A stretch of 64,000 bases of DNA from Kuschelorhynchus macadamiae (GCA_030620095.1 JAUTXW010000346.1:97001-161000); one strand, 5' to 3'; numbered from the stretch's first letter, positions 1-11,646 are shown. Made by a program: numbers and translations. The notes: generated by a model not told the origin, from the letters alone.

Positions 1-332
1 GTCCAATTTTAACATATTTTATGGGCAATCAAAACCCACTTTTTGAACACTAGTGTTGAAATGAAAATAATATTCCTATTGATGATTCTTTGTGGTCATA
101 GCAAAAATAATATAAATTACTCATGTAAAAGTAACATTTTTCAAACTTGAAGGATTGTTCTGCTCATTTGAAAACTTCCGCTTTTAACACTGAACGAAAT
201 TCTACACGACAACGCTACTCACAATACGGAATAAAAACCAAAAAAGTAATTTTAATTGATAGATACAAAGATTTTTACTGATCTAGTTTACATGCATATT
301 GTATTTATATCCACAGACATCTTCTAAAATCG
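1..332. other. Unassigned AT-rich sequence
   Basis: No open frame or repeat boundary could be recognised here. It ends where readable LINE RT sequence starts, so part of it could be further 5' sequence of that decayed element. Confidence 0.4.
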
Positions 333-873
333 ATTAAACACATTTTTATTCTGACTTTCATAAACGGTGATATCTCGACTCAATGGAAAATTTTGGTAAT
401 AATACCAGTATTTAAAAAAGGCGACCCAAAAGACGCTACCAATTATCGCCCTGTTTCTATAATTAATAACTTAGCCAAAATTTGGGAAAAATGCGTAAAA
501 GGAAGATTGAGTTAGTTTTTAGAATCCAATAACTTGCTATATAAACATCTATTCGGATTTAGGGCAGGACTAAGGACCGAAGATGCGGCTTTTACTCTAA
601 CTAGAAACATACTTTCCGAAATAAATAATAATAAAAATGTATAAGTTTGTTCATGGACTTGCCGAAAGCATTTGACACAGTGTGCCATAAATTACTTTTG
701 GAAAGATTATTTAGAATTGGAATCAGGGATTACGTTTTAAAACTTTTCGAGTGTTATTTAAGCAATCGTACTCAAAGGGTAAAAATTAATAATTTTATTA
801 GTCAAGAACGAGTGGTGGAGACTTGTGTTCCTCAAGGCACTGTACTGGGCCCAATTCTCTTTCTTATATATAT

Positions 874-1530
874 TGTTGCGAATTTAGCCCTAGTTATAGA
901 TTTGTTAAGATTTAGATGAATTTATTTATTATTTGTTATTTTATTGAAGTAGACTTACCTTAATTTTTATCCATGTAACGACTATGATAGTGTCAAAAAT
1001 CGTTCTCGAATGTTCTGTTAGGCTTAATTCTTCTCACCCTGTAGTATTTAGATTATTCTAAAATTTTCTGGATCATTCCATCCTTTTCTAAAGGCTATAT
1101 AAGCGCACCGCGAGGGCACATTTTGATTTAACAATGACCTCATTACCAAAACTCATGACTTCTCCCAACCACGTAACAAATTCAAGCTCCCTAAAGACTG
1201 TCTTTTACCTAGAATTTAAACTATTTCCCCTCTCCAACTGGGATCCCCCCTCCTATGACTTTTTCCCCTATCCTTACAATTTGATTGTTTTCCCGAGGAA
1301 TGAAAAGATATAATAGCCATTCGGCTGACATAAGAATCGAAGAGGACCCCGAACACATTTTGATTCAGTTGTAATTGAGATTTCGAAGTGTTAAAAAGCT
1401 GACATTGACAAGTTTAAAGTTACCTTAGTTACGATTGTTAGGTATAACCAGTGTTTACCTGTGATACCTATAACCTGTAAAAGGAGTGCATTCAGAAACT
1501 ACGTGTTTGTGTACCGGCCAATCCGGAACA
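874..1530 (+). mobile_element. Solo LTR of a Gypsy-type retrotransposon
   Basis: The 657-bp block starts TGTTGCGAATTTAGCC and ends CGGCCAATCCGGAACA (TG...CA). Both ends recur on the full Gypsy copy at 58.6-62.3 kb, so this is the same family. It interrupts the LINE RT exactly between motif B and the FADD box and is flanked by ATAT (870-873 and 1531-1534), consistent with a 4-bp TSD although the site is simple sequence. No internal region remains, so it formed by LTR-LTR recombination. It is longer than the other LTR copies because it retains a stretch (about 1132-1370) between two ACATTTTGATT repeats that is missing from the 58.6-kb LTR. Confidence 0.85.
1096..1103 (+). promoter_or_regulatory. 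LTR TATA box (TATATAAG)
   Basis: TATATAAG lies in the U3-like part of the solo LTR and is conserved in position in the LTR at 58788-58795. It is the likely core promoter of this Gypsy family. Inferred from motif and conservation between copies. Confidence 0.55.
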
Positions 1531-2193
1531 ATATTATTGAAACACACAGATGACACTGTCATATTGTTTACAGCTAACTCCTGGGAGAATGAATTTTTTG
1601 AGGCGGAGAGGGCTCTGACTATAATTCAACACTGCTTTAGCTCAAGTTATCTGAGTTTGAACGTGGAAAAAAACAGTTTTATTGCATTTTCTCTCACAGT
1701 GGTTGATCGACCAATGACAGATACAATTAAAATCCGTACAACTATATTTAATACAAACGCTATGGTATTTGTGGCTGTGCCTGCAGAGAAAAACAACAGA
1801 ACGTTAAATATCTTGGTATTTATATCGGCCAACATCTTCGCTGGAAAGAGCACGCCATTCGAACTAATAAACTATATCATACTTTTTATCTATTACGAAA
1901 TATACTGAAAACTAAATTGTTAAAAACTCTTTAATTCAATGGTGGAATCCAGTGTACGATATTGTATAATAGTATGGGATGCTTCCCTCAATAATGCAAT
2001 AGATATATTAAAAAAATGCCAAAATAAAATTATTAAAATTATATTTAACAAGAATAACAGATATCTCACTGACCTGCTTTACACCGGACTTGAAATCCTA
2101 AACCTTAGAGGTTTATTTATGCATAGATGCCTGGTTTATTTTCCAAAAATTAAGAATGACCATCAATCATCAATAGTACCAGATCGGTTTTAA

Positions 2194-2489
2194 ATCTAAA
2201 TATGCAAATCCCTTTTTTTTTACAGAACTCACCTGCAAAGAAACGTAACATTCCTTGCTCCCAAATTTTATAACATTTAACTTTTTCCTGAAATCAGAAA
2301 TTAATCGGAAAACAACAATTTACAATAAACGATTAATTTTTCATTAATCACAATAGCAAATATCATATGATTAATCGAAACAAAATAATCGATTATTTTA
2401 GTTTTTCGAATAATCGTTGCCATCTCTAGTACAGAGAAGAGATAGAGGGGACCACACTAGTGGACACTACAGAACTGTGGACTGTCGAC
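2194..2489. other. AT-rich spacer with a MITE-like end
   Basis: The 2281-2435 part is rich in ATTAATCG/CGATTATT words and ends TTGCCATCTCTAG, whose reverse complement (CTAGAGATGGCAACG) resembles a hAT-type MITE terminus. No matching second terminus was found, so it is left as a possible fragment. Confidence 0.3.
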
Positions 2490-2540
2490 AGTATGACACA
2501 AGAGTCTTGGGAACAGATTTGTGGGAGCTCCGAAATAGGT
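2490..2540 (+). repeat. Left arm of a distant inverted repeat
   Basis: About 45 bp around GGAACAGATTTG and GGAGCTCCGA is repeated in inverse orientation at 7341-7392. The arms bound a 4.9-kb interval that holds the intact hAT element. Confidence 0.65.
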
Positions 2541-2653
2541 CGATCATACTCTTGTAGTCAGAGTGCTAGTGGTAAATTTTGCTGATATTTTGTGTGCATG
2601 GCCATGCACCATGCGAGGGAAATAGCCGTTTTAACTATTTTTTGCAAAGAAAA

Positions 2654-2885
2654 AGTAGAATAAGTGTATCTATTAATACTTTTAACAAGTACTATAATAA
2701 AAAAAAAAAAACACGAAATGAATGGAGATAATTAAATTTAATAGTAGAATAATGTGTATTAATTAATACTTTTAACGAGTAACATAATAAAAAAATATTA
2801 AAAATACGAAATTAAAGGACAAAATTAAATTTAAAAATAGTAGAATAATTTGTATTTATAAATAAATTTAACAAGTAATAACGGG
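2654..2885 (+). repeat. Degenerate tandem repeat, period about 90-96 bp
   Basis: Units begin AGTAGAATAA at 2654, 2743 and 2839. Each contains a TTTTAACRAGTA-like word, an ATAATAAAAAA run and AATTAAATTTA. There are about 2.5 copies with indels. Confidence 0.6.
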
Positions 2886-3526
2886 TGAAGATTTTAAAGT
2901 GTTACAAGGCGATATCGAAAAAATTTTTTGGAATTTCTTATAAAAATTTGATAAGGCAGGAGGACAGATTTTAACTTCGGTCATTAATTACTAAATATAG
3001 CACTATCCCTGAATTGGGGCAAAATGTGTGTCCGCAAAGTAAGGGAATTTGTTTGTTTGTTTTTATTGCATTTTTACTAATAATAATATATCTAAATTTA
3101 AAAGTAAGTGGTTTTCACTACGTTATTATCCAATAAAAGCCGCACATCGATTTGATTTTTTTCATGGATAGAAGGTAGCTCAAACTTTTGTCAGTTTGTT
3201 TGTTTTTGTTGGAAAATAAAAATAATAAATAATTTCTTCCCTGAGGTTGTATTTTTCTTTTCTATTGTAGTGGCATCATTCAAATATGAATGAAATGTCT
3301 CCAGAAGTTTTGCGCTACGTTGATTTATATCAGAGTTCGGTACGTGTGTGGATCCTGAAAGGTGATTTATAATAACTCTCTGTTCTGCTTTCTGAGGATT
3401 TTCGTGAATAATTAAATTATTATTTAGATTCTCATCTTCCAGCATCTAGTGTGAGCTAGAATTTGTATCCAATGCTGCATCATTGGGCGTTGTTTTTAAA
3501 TATGTGCAAACCATGTGAATATGTTT
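2886..3526. other. Unassigned sequence between the tandem repeat and the hAT element
   Basis: No coding potential beyond short frames and no recognised repeat end. It ends at the 8-bp TSD of the hAT element. Confidence 0.4.
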
Positions 3527-3534
3527 GCACATAT
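3527..3534. repeat. hAT target-site duplication, left copy
   Basis: GCACATAT, identical to 6649-6656 on the other side of the element. Confidence 0.95.
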
Positions 3535-6500
3535 CAGTGGCGGCTCGTCAGGGTAGGCCTCTGAGGCCGCGCCTCACCCCCAAAATAAAGGAAAAGAGAA
3601 TTTTTTTATATAACTTTTTATCTATTACCAATTAGAAATATACTTTTTAACAGTTTTACAACATAATAACATTGTATAATCCCATAATAAATATTTTAGA
3701 AAATAAATTCTGATCACATCAAAAAACCGACCGTGCAATCCGTGGAAACCCATTCCTAAAGAAAGTGCTCTCGAATGAGGCGAAATAATTTTAGCTTGGA
3801 AAGTTTCGACTTCTGACCTGGCCGGTGCCGATGCCGGCGAGTCACCTGATTACGACAGAGCGGGATGGCGATTGCCGATGCACGCGTTTTCTATTGCATT
3901 CTTGAGGCGATAAATCTGTAGCTTGGATATGCTTTTATTGGTTATTTAAATCACATGACTAGCGAAATATTCCAACGGCTTCTTTTTACGTGGTGCGTGC
4001 GGCTGAGAAAGAAATAGGAAAGAGATTGCGATAATCGCTGATTGAGGGCGTTCTGTCTTTTAAGGTGAATAAATACGCGTGAGTAAGTTTTTGTTTTGTT
4101 TTGATTTGGTAAGTTGGACCGTTCCATTTTTTGTATTTGCTTTTTGCTTTTGAAATGAATCCTATTCACGACATTATTGCTTCATTAATTGAAACGCCTT
4201 TTTTAAGAAGAAGCGAAACTGAAAAGAAACAGATATTAGATAGCCGTCCGACGCCGAAAATTTTAGCAATATTTAACGATAAGAAGCAAAGTAAAAAATA
4301 TTCAAGAACTTTTCAAATATCTTGGTACGAAACTTATAGGTGGCTATGCGGAAGTATTTATAAAGAAAGCTTATATTGTTGGCCTTGTATTTTATTAGGT
4401 TGCGTCAAAAATAATTGGAGTTCAGGGGGCGGATATTCGGATTTAAAAAATTTTTCACGAGCAGTAAAATCGCATGAAAGTTCAAGAGAGCATATTAAAA
4501 ATTCGGTAGCACTTACAAGACTGGAGCAAAATAGGGCGACTATTGCGGATGCACTACAAGAAAATGCAAGTCTTAATAAAATTGTTTATAATGAAAATGT
4601 TCGAAAAAACCGTTTATTATTAAATTATTTAATTGATGTTACTATTACTTTGGGTAAACAGGACTTGGCATTTCGAGGTCATAATGAAACAACAGATTCT
4701 TTTAACCGTGGCAATTTTAAGGAAATATTTGCATGCTTAATAAAAAGAAATGCCGAACTTACTGAACATTGTGCTAAATTTAGTAATATTTTTACGGGAC
4801 AATCTAAGACTATACAAAATGAACTAATTGGTTGCATACATGACTATATTCAAGAATATATAAAAAAAGAAATCAATGACACCGGTTGTTGTTTTTTTGG
4901 CGTAATTGCGGATGATAGTGCTGATATAACAGAAAAATCACAGTGGTCGATAACAGTTAGGTATGTGACCAACGGATCTTTAAAAGAAAGATTTTTAGGA
5001 TTTTTTGACGTTAGGGATAATAGAACAGCAGAGAGCCTTTTTCATTTAATACAAAACAGCTTAGAGCCTTATGACTTTAAAAATAAATTGGTCGCGCAGT
5101 GTGACAATGGGGCTAGTGTTATGGCAGGTGAAATAAATGGGCTTCAAACAAAAGTTAGATCAATTGCTCCTTTAGCTTTGTTTACTCATTGTTGCGCCCA
5201 CAGATTAAATCTAGTTTTACAACAGGGAACAAAACTGATTACCCAAAGTCGTATATTTTTTGCCACTTTATTAGGAATACCAAATTATTTCCACCAATCA
5301 CCAAAACGGTCTTTTGTGCTTAATCAGATAGTAGGTAAAAGAATTCCGCGAGCTGTAGAAACGCGATGGTATACACGGTCTAAAATTTTAAACTTAGTGG
5401 CTAATGAATGGGGCAATTTAATTATAGTATTTGAAACTATTATTAATGACTTAAGTTCTGGAACAGAATCTATTAATGGTGCAAAAGGATTTCTAAAGCA
5501 TTTTAATGATTTCGAATTTTGCCTTTTAACGCATATTTATAAACAAATTTTTAGTTGCACTGATGTAGTGTTTCAAATATTACAGTTAAAGCATTTAGAT
5601 ATAAATTACTGCATTTCGCAAAAAAACCTTGCCAAGCAACGAATTATTGAATTTAGAAACGAGGACCATTTCAAAGAACTTTTCAATATTGCTAAAAAAG
5701 CCACTATTCTGCCAACTAACACACGTCGAGGGCAATGTTCTAGCGACTTTGATATTTTTACTAAATATAAAATATTATATTTCGAAATAATAGATTGTAT
5801 AATTCTTCAATTAGGGACGCGGTTTGAAAATTTAAATAATTTAAATTTCTTTGCTTTAGTCGATTGCACAAAATATTCGGAATATGTTAAATGCTTTCCA
5901 GACGACTTATTAAATAATTTATTAAAAAATTATCCAAACATTTTTGACAGAGATAGATTAAAGAATGAGCTTTCTGTATTGTATAGGGATGAACAATTTT
6001 CAAATTTAGATGTCGAAAAAAGTCTAGCTTTGTTATTTAAAGATTTTAAAGCAATTTTTGCGGTAGCATATAAGCTTTTTAATTTAGTTTTAACTATTCC
6101 CGCAACAAGTGTATCGGCCGAACGAAATTTTTCATGTCTTAAACGGATCAAAACCTACCTAAGAAACACAATGACACAAGAACGGCTTTCGGGTTTAGCA
6201 ATCATGTCAATAAAGCAGGAATTACTGTCAGAACTTAGTGAAGACCAAAACTTTTACGACCAAATTATAGATAAATTTGCAACCTTAAAAGACAGACGTA
6301 TAGATTTAATGTACAAAAAGTAGTTTTTTTATCTTATTTCATACAACTATTTATTTTAAGTTTTAATAAACTAAATTATGTTTTTATTATCGCAATCACG
6401 GCTATATTTTAGTGATAGGTGTACATATTTTACTTGTTTTGTTTACTTAAACTTATTACTTTTTTTAGAGTTTATTTTTTTAGTTTTTAATGGTTTAGTA

Positions 6501-6648
6501 GGGCTATTGGCGATGTCCTCCATTAAAAAAAAAAAAGGTCAACGCGTCGCAGAATAATACCTCATGGGTGACGTGGAAATTTATTTACATTTAAACAAAA
6601 TTAACCTCATGTAGCCTCACCCTTCAATATACTCACGAGCCGCCACTG
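3535..6648 (+). mobile_element. Complete hAT transposon
   Basis: The element begins CAGTGGCGGCTCGT (3535-3548) and ends ACGAGCCGCCACTG (6635-6648), perfect 14-bp TIRs of hAT type. It is flanked by identical 8-bp copies of GCACATAT (3527-3534 and 6649-6656), the TSD length diagnostic of hAT. It carries a single long uninterrupted transposase frame. Length is 3114 bp. The perfect TSD, perfect TIRs and open frame suggest a recent insertion compared with most of the window. Confidence 0.95.
4155..6323 (+). CDS. hAT transposase, TTF/DUF4371 type (ZMYM1-like)
   Basis: This 722-aa protein would cut and paste the surrounding element. The open frame extends 8 codons upstream only from a TTG, so the first ATG (4155, MNPIHDI) is chosen. 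In order: an N-terminal Cys-rich TTF-type zinc-finger-like region (YCWPCILLGC, about residues 70-90), a DUF4371-type catalytic region with ADDSADI (about residue 255) and CDNGASV (about 320), a CCAH motif (about 350) matching the hAT C-x2-H element, and a C-terminal hAT dimerisation domain with ATSVSAERNFS (about 655), whose Glu fits the third catalytic acid. Catalytic assignments are from general hAT family knowledge. No stop or frameshift is seen, so it could be functional. Intron-less proteins of this kind are often annotated as zinc finger MYM-type protein 1-like in insects. Confidence 0.92.
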   Translation: MNPIHDIIASLIETPFLRRSETEKKQILDSRPTPKILAIFNDKKQSKKYSRTFQISWYETYRWLCGSIYKESLYCWPCILLGCVKNNWSSGGGYSDLKNFSRAVKSHESSREHIKNSVALTRLEQNRATIADALQENASLNKIVYNENVRKNRLLLNYLIDVTITLGKQDLAFRGHNETTDSFNRGNFKEIFACLIKRNAELTEHCAKFSNIFTGQSKTIQNELIGCIHDYIQEYIKKEINDTGCCFFGVIADDSADITEKSQWSITVRYVTNGSLKERFLGFFDVRDNRTAESLFHLIQNSLEPYDFKNKLVAQCDNGASVMAGEINGLQTKVRSIAPLALFTHCCAHRLNLVLQQGTKLITQSRIFFATLLGIPNYFHQSPKRSFVLNQIVGKRIPRAVETRWYTRSKILNLVANEWGNLIIVFETIINDLSSGTESINGAKGFLKHFNDFEFCLLTHIYKQIFSCTDVVFQILQLKHLDINYCISQKNLAKQRIIEFRNEDHFKELFNIAKKATILPTNTRRGQCSSDFDIFTKYKILYFEIIDCIILQLGTRFENLNNLNFFALVDCTKYSEYVKCFPDDLLNNLLKNYPNIFDRDRLKNELSVLYRDEQFSNLDVEKSLALLFKDFKAIFAVAYKLFNLVLTIPATSVSAERNFSCLKRIKTYLRNTMTQERLSGLAIMSIKQELLSELSEDQNFYDQIIDKFATLKDRRIDLMYKK

Positions 6649-6656
6649 GCACATAT
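6649..6656. repeat. hAT target-site duplication, right copy
   Basis: GCACATAT, identical to 3527-3534. Confidence 0.95.
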
Positions 6657-7340
6657 TACCTTTTATAGTCGAATCTACGCGTGTATATTAAGAGCACAGG
6701 TACAATCTGGCTTTCGAATCTCTATTTTGTATGTCATTTTCTTGAGAAGAGGGCACGGTCCAAGTTTCGTCTTCATTTGTTAAAACTGATGTATTATCAA
6801 TACCAACTTCTTTGCTGTCTTATGTTGGTGCCTTAAATCACTAACTTTTTTGATTTTTTTTCTAAAATGCAAACAAATATATTTACAAACCAAACAAAAG
6901 TATTCCTTCTATGATTTTTACATTTTTATACATTTCAACGATTTTTAAATCATGATGCTCGTCCATAGTTTAGGTTTTTTAATTCACCTCTATGGTATAA
7001 ACTATACCTTCAATTATTGTGCAATCAAATTTTTCCATTGGTTGATCTCGTTTCTCCTAGAAATAATGTTAATTATACCGTGTATGTAACGGAAAACTGA
7101 AAGAGTTTTAGGTATAATAATATTAATATATTATGCACCTCAGAATGGTCAATCACTTTCCCCAAAACTGGTTTATAAAAACGAATCTAATTTAATTTAA
7201 TACTTAACAGTGTTCTGTGATGTAATTGAAAACAGATAAAACACTAAAATATAAGTATTCTCTGAGCCCTACACGGTCGAACAACACAAGATCGTCGCGT
7301 CGTTGCCATGATACATGCGTTGTCGATGCCAATCGTGTAT
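6657..7340. other. Unassigned flank right of the hAT element
   Basis: AT-rich sequence without a convincing frame. It continues the sequence interrupted at 3526, so the pre-insertion locus spans 2541-3534 plus 6657-7340. Confidence 0.4.
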
Positions 7341-7392
7341 ACTCGGAGCTCCTACAAATCTGTTCCCCAGACTCTTGTCAGTATGACTTTAA
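7341..7392 (-). repeat. Right arm of a distant inverted repeat
   Basis: The reverse complement carries GGAACAGATTTG and GGAGCTCCGA and matches 2490-2540 with a few mismatches. Confidence 0.65.
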
Positions 7393-7470
7393 AACCAAGT
7401 AGCTCGACACTCGACAGAGAAAGACCACATGATCACCAAGGTCTGTATTTTACAGGCCTTGCATGATCAC

Positions 7471-8128
7471 CAGTGCTGCCAATGTGCGTGTAATTACCCG
7501 TTTTGCGGGTAATTAGGTCTCCTTGGCGGGTAAGAATTTCCGTGCGAGTAAAAGCGGGTAATTCAGGGATCTAAGCCACAAGAAAAAATTCCAGGTTTAA
7601 TTTTGTGGAGACAGATTCTCTTCTCAGATACCCATGGCAACGTCGGAATGCACTGTCATCGGTTGTACTCATCGACATAAATAAATCTCTAGACTACTAG
7701 AAGAGGCCAGCCACTCTCTGCCTTAGGCACTTATACGATTTATTTTAATTCCTCATAAGCTTTTTGTATTTGCAATATGTGCCTGCTTAAACCAAATATA
7801 TTTTTAAGTATATAAAACAGTGTTTTTTTATTAAAATAAAAGTTTCTTTTATTTATACAATTATTTTTGAGATACATAAAATAGTTTTATAAATAAAATA
7901 TTACCTATCCGTAATTTGGCAACGTTGGTGTGGTTCGTTCGAAGTATTTACATTTTTATTATTATCAATGAATTAATAAAATTTTATAATTTCATCAATT
8001 TCATACTTTAAATTCAAATTTCATTCATGTGGGTAAAATTACGAGTAATTAGATATTAGGCTGCGGGTAAAAGTGGGTAATTTAGAAACACATCGCGTAC
8101 AATCCGAAATTTAAGGTTGGCAGCACTG
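7471..8128 (+). mobile_element. Non-autonomous hAT MITE
   Basis: This 658-bp element starts CAGTGCTGCCAA and ends TTGGCAGCACTG, perfect 12-bp TIRs. It is flanked by ATGATCAC on both sides (7463-7470 and 8129-8136), a perfect 8-bp TSD. No transposase is encoded. The subterminal parts are rich in GGGTAATT and GGGTAA words, possible transposase-binding repeats. The TIRs differ from those of the intact hAT at 3535-6648, so a different hAT source must have moved it. Confidence 0.92.
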
Positions 8129-8136
8129 ATGATCAC

Positions 8137-8317
8137 ATCACTGAAGCCTTGTTTATATATAGAATAAACTGAACTAAACTGACTGAAGACATTAAATTTT
8201 ATTTGATAGTTTTGACAAAAATTATTAATTTAACGGAATGCAGTTTTTTAATTATTTTTCGGGATACAAGGAATGCAGCCCATTCTTTAGTTGTAGAAAC
8301 CAATGCATGTAAGTACT
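8137..8317. other. Short spacer between MITE and LINE tail
   Basis: No feature recognised. It lies between the MITE TSD and the inverted (TAAA)n tail of the next LINE. Confidence 0.4.
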
Positions 8318-10620
8318 AAAATTTATTTATTTATTTGTTTAATGTAACAACTTACAAAAAGTCAATTACCGATGGAAATGTGATAAAAAGTGGAATTTAT
8401 TTTTTTAATATTTTTTTGGATGGTTTTAAAAATATTGAGTCTAAACGAGACCTGACCAACCCCCGCGAAAGCAATTTCGGTCTGCTCCCCACCAAGTCCC
8501 ACATACTCTCATGAGGTTCAGGCTTTTTTTTGGTTTAATATTAATTTCACTAATGTGGGTGTCCCACTTCAAATGTTTATTTAGATATATTCCCAAACAT
8601 TTGATGTTATCTTTATAATTAATTACTGTATTATTAATGTATAAATTTGGGCGATATTGTGTATACCGAGATTTTTTGAACCAAAGAGGCTCACATTTGT
8701 TCTGCGAGAGTTTTAAATTATGGTGTTCTAGCCTGTTACTAGATTTAAATATTGATTTAGATTAGCTCTCATTTGTATGACATTAATCCCTTTGCAAATC
8801 ACAACCAAATCATCTGCATATCCAATAGCCCGAGTTTCCATATTGTCCTGTGCAATATCCAGACGGACGTCAAACAAGTTTTTTATATATATGTTAAAAA
8901 GGAGACTAAGGGGGGAGCCCTGAATTAGTCCATTGATAGCTGTTTTGGGGCCTATAATATCTATTTTCCAAGATCCTGAATATTGTGCTGCTTAAAGATG
9001 GATGAATACCTGCCTCGGTGAGTTTGTCATATAGCCAGTATATATTGACATTCTCGTAGGCTGATTTGATATCCAGAAATACCCCTATGGCTGTTTGATT
9101 TTGACTGAAGGCTGTTTGTATAAATGTTGTAATATATGCGATGTTATTGTTTACTCCCATACCTTTCCTGAAACCCATCTGATATGAGGAAAAAAGTTTT
9201 TATTTTCTAATTCCCACTCAATTTTATTCTTTATCATATTTTCAAAAATTTTGCCGACACAAGATCCCAAACCTATTTGTCTATAGCTGTCAATTAGTTC
9301 AGGGTTTTTGTCTGGTTTGGGAAAAGCCATTATTAGTGGTTTTTTCAATTATTCTGGTATATTTTCCCCCTTTATAATATTGTTAAATATGTTAAGAAGG
9401 TGTTTTAATCCTCGTTCTGGTAGATGAGAAATCATAGAATATGTAATATTGTCTAGCATGGCCCTATCCTTTTTATTTGCAATAGCATATTTTGTGTTTA
9501 TGTTCAAATAGTCCGTATCCTGGGTATCGCATGGTCTTAATGAGAACTGGGGATCAATCACACATGGAGTGAGTTGCCCAGAATTTCATCTGCTATTTGT
9601 TGATTTGGAAGTTTAGAGTAAGGCTTATTTACTTGAGTATGTGCAAATCTCCTAACTGGATTCCACACATCCCTCATATTTGAATCTCAATTAAGGGTGG
9701 AACAATATGTTCTAAACTTTGTCTTTTTTTGTTGTTTTAAGTTGGACAGATTTGGAGTCTTTCTAAATGTGGTGATTGCTGTTTTCCTTTCCTTTACCTT
9801 ACTTGAACTCTCACTGTCCCACTATGGATTAGATATTTTATATTTTTTGCCTTCTTATATGTTAGGTATTGTTTCCGCATGTTAGGATTGTTTTCAAAAG
9901 TTTCATAGGTGATAGTATTTGGCAGATTACCAAAATTGGTTTCTGCTTTAAGATCAAAGAGAGGTCAATTGCCTTTTTTAATGTTTTTTCAAACTAGGCT
10001 GTCTGTATGGAAGCCCCTTGTCATTTTGATAAAACATTGAAATTTTTTGCTTCCTTTGTTTTTTAATATTAGACCTCTAGGATTTGTATATTATATCCGA
10101 CTGTGTTTCATGTATTAAGGATGACTGGTTGGCCTTTGATGGAGGACAAAATTTACTTCAGACTGGACACTTCCTACTTCCCTTTTAGTTTCTAAGTTAA
10201 GATTTCCTCTCCAGTATGTACTAATAATTGGTAAAGTAGCATTTTTTGCAGTTAGATAGGATACCATGAATTTGTTCTGCTGATGTATGAAACTGTTTAG
10301 AACAGGTCAGTTTGAATGATAACTGCAGTCTACAATAATTAGGTTTCTTCCCGATGTGTAGGCTAATAAGAGATTAACATCCTCCTTTATTTTAATTTCA
10401 CGAAGCACAATAGAAGTAGGTACAAATACTATTACGTAGTCTTCGTTGCTAAAATTCCTACATAGTACCTTTGAAAAGCTGTGTGTGTATCACTTTTGAA
10501 TAAAAACCCACTACCTCTGGCAGATTCGCCTCCTACAATTAATAATTTTCTTTTAATTTTTGTGTGGACTTCATTTCTGTTGATATATGTAGGTTGATAC
10601 AATGTGTTTCTGTCAAATTC
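8318..10620 (-). pseudogene. LINE remnant (endonuclease to RT), minus strand
   Basis: The element reads right to left. A poor endonuclease region (10200-10620) shows LLIVGGESARGSG-like and LLLAYTSGRNLIIVDC-like stretches. The RT follows with FPKPDKNPELIDSYRQIGL and SCVGKIFE (9151-9348), GFRKGMGVNNNIAY and VFLDIKSAYENV (8906-9178), and the catalytic box GYADDLV near 8805-8825. Stops and frameshifts occur throughout. The 3' end carries a (TAAA)n tail, seen inverted at about 8320-8340. RT style fits R1/I/LOA-related LINEs, but the clade is not resolved. The 5' end stops at the (TA)n tract. Confidence 0.8.
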
Positions 10621-10625
10621 ATAAC

Positions 10626-10917
<292 letters not shown>

Positions 10918-11319
10918 TTGCCCCTTCCCAGAGTTGATCGTCCCAATCAAACATCTTTGGTGTCTTGGTAACGGGCTAGCCCTCAAATTTCTGGAATTTG
11001 GCTGCAATTTCTTGACAACAACGTCTTGGTGAATTTTCTAATTTCAGCTTAATTATAGGGCCAATTTCTGGGACTTCTTGCTGATCTTTGGATAACATTT
11101 TAGAGTTCCACTCTTGAGAGTTTTGAAGTGCTGTTCTTCAGCAATGAACATTGTCAGGATCGTCTCTTTCTTTGTGTCTGTTGCAACTTTTACAACTTTC
11201 TGGGCATGGTCTTCTTGATAAAGCATCAATATTTTTGCGGTTTAACCCTTTGTGATTGTCAACTTAGAGTCATATTCATGTAAGCGCACAACCGCCTGGC
11301 TATTTGTCCTTTGGGTTTC

Positions 11320-11646
11320 TTAAATTGTAGCAACCATTTGAGTGATGCATGACCCGTCCTTAAAAGGAATTTTTGGTCGTACAAGTACGAATGAAATCTT
11401 ATCCAATGTTTTAACAATAACTATCCGATGTTTAACAATAGCCAGTAGTTCTTCCCTTGTCACACAGTAGTTGCGTTCAAGTTTAGAAAGAACCTTGCTG
11501 AAATTGGCTACTACTTTTTCTTTGCCATTTTGTACTTGTGACAAAATACCCCCAATAGCAGAATTGCTTGCATCTGTGTCTACGATAAACATCTGGGATG
11601 GCTCAGGATATGACAACATTGGGGGATTACATGAGGCTTTGTTCAA
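11320..11646 (-). pseudogene. Gypsy RNase H domain
   Basis: The frame shows FIVDTDASNSAIGGILSQ followed by NYCVTREELLAIV, the conserved RNase H core of Gypsy Pol with its DxD and E positions. It ends in a frameshifted extension and belongs to the broken pol of the minus-strand Gypsy. The equivalent domain is deleted from the copy at 60 kb. Confidence 0.85.

Larger units (their letters stand above)
333..2193 (+). pseudogene. LINE reverse transcriptase remnant split by a solo LTR
   Basis: This is a decayed RT of a non-LTR retrotransposon of the CR1/Jockey type. Frames at 333-640 carry the palm entry (KKGDPKDATNYRPVS), 647-873 carries motif A (FMDLPKAFD) and motif B (PQGTVLGPILFLIY), and the FADD-like box resumes as TDDT at about 1546, after the inserted LTR. 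The C-terminal tail (RYCIIVWDASLNN) is at 1939-2193. There is an internal stop near 514-520 and a frameshift near 640. The 5' part (endonuclease, ORF1) is missing. The clade cannot be fixed from the sequence alone. It is non-functional. Confidence 0.8.

Noticed and set aside
1647..1853. Antisense frames opposite RT and transposase genes
   Set aside because: Shadows of the coding strand with no independent motif. The same applies to most short frames in 50.6-54 kb.
4131..4154. Eight extra N-terminal codons of the hAT transposase frame
   Set aside because: They begin at TTG. A eukaryotic gene is expected to start at the ATG at 4155.
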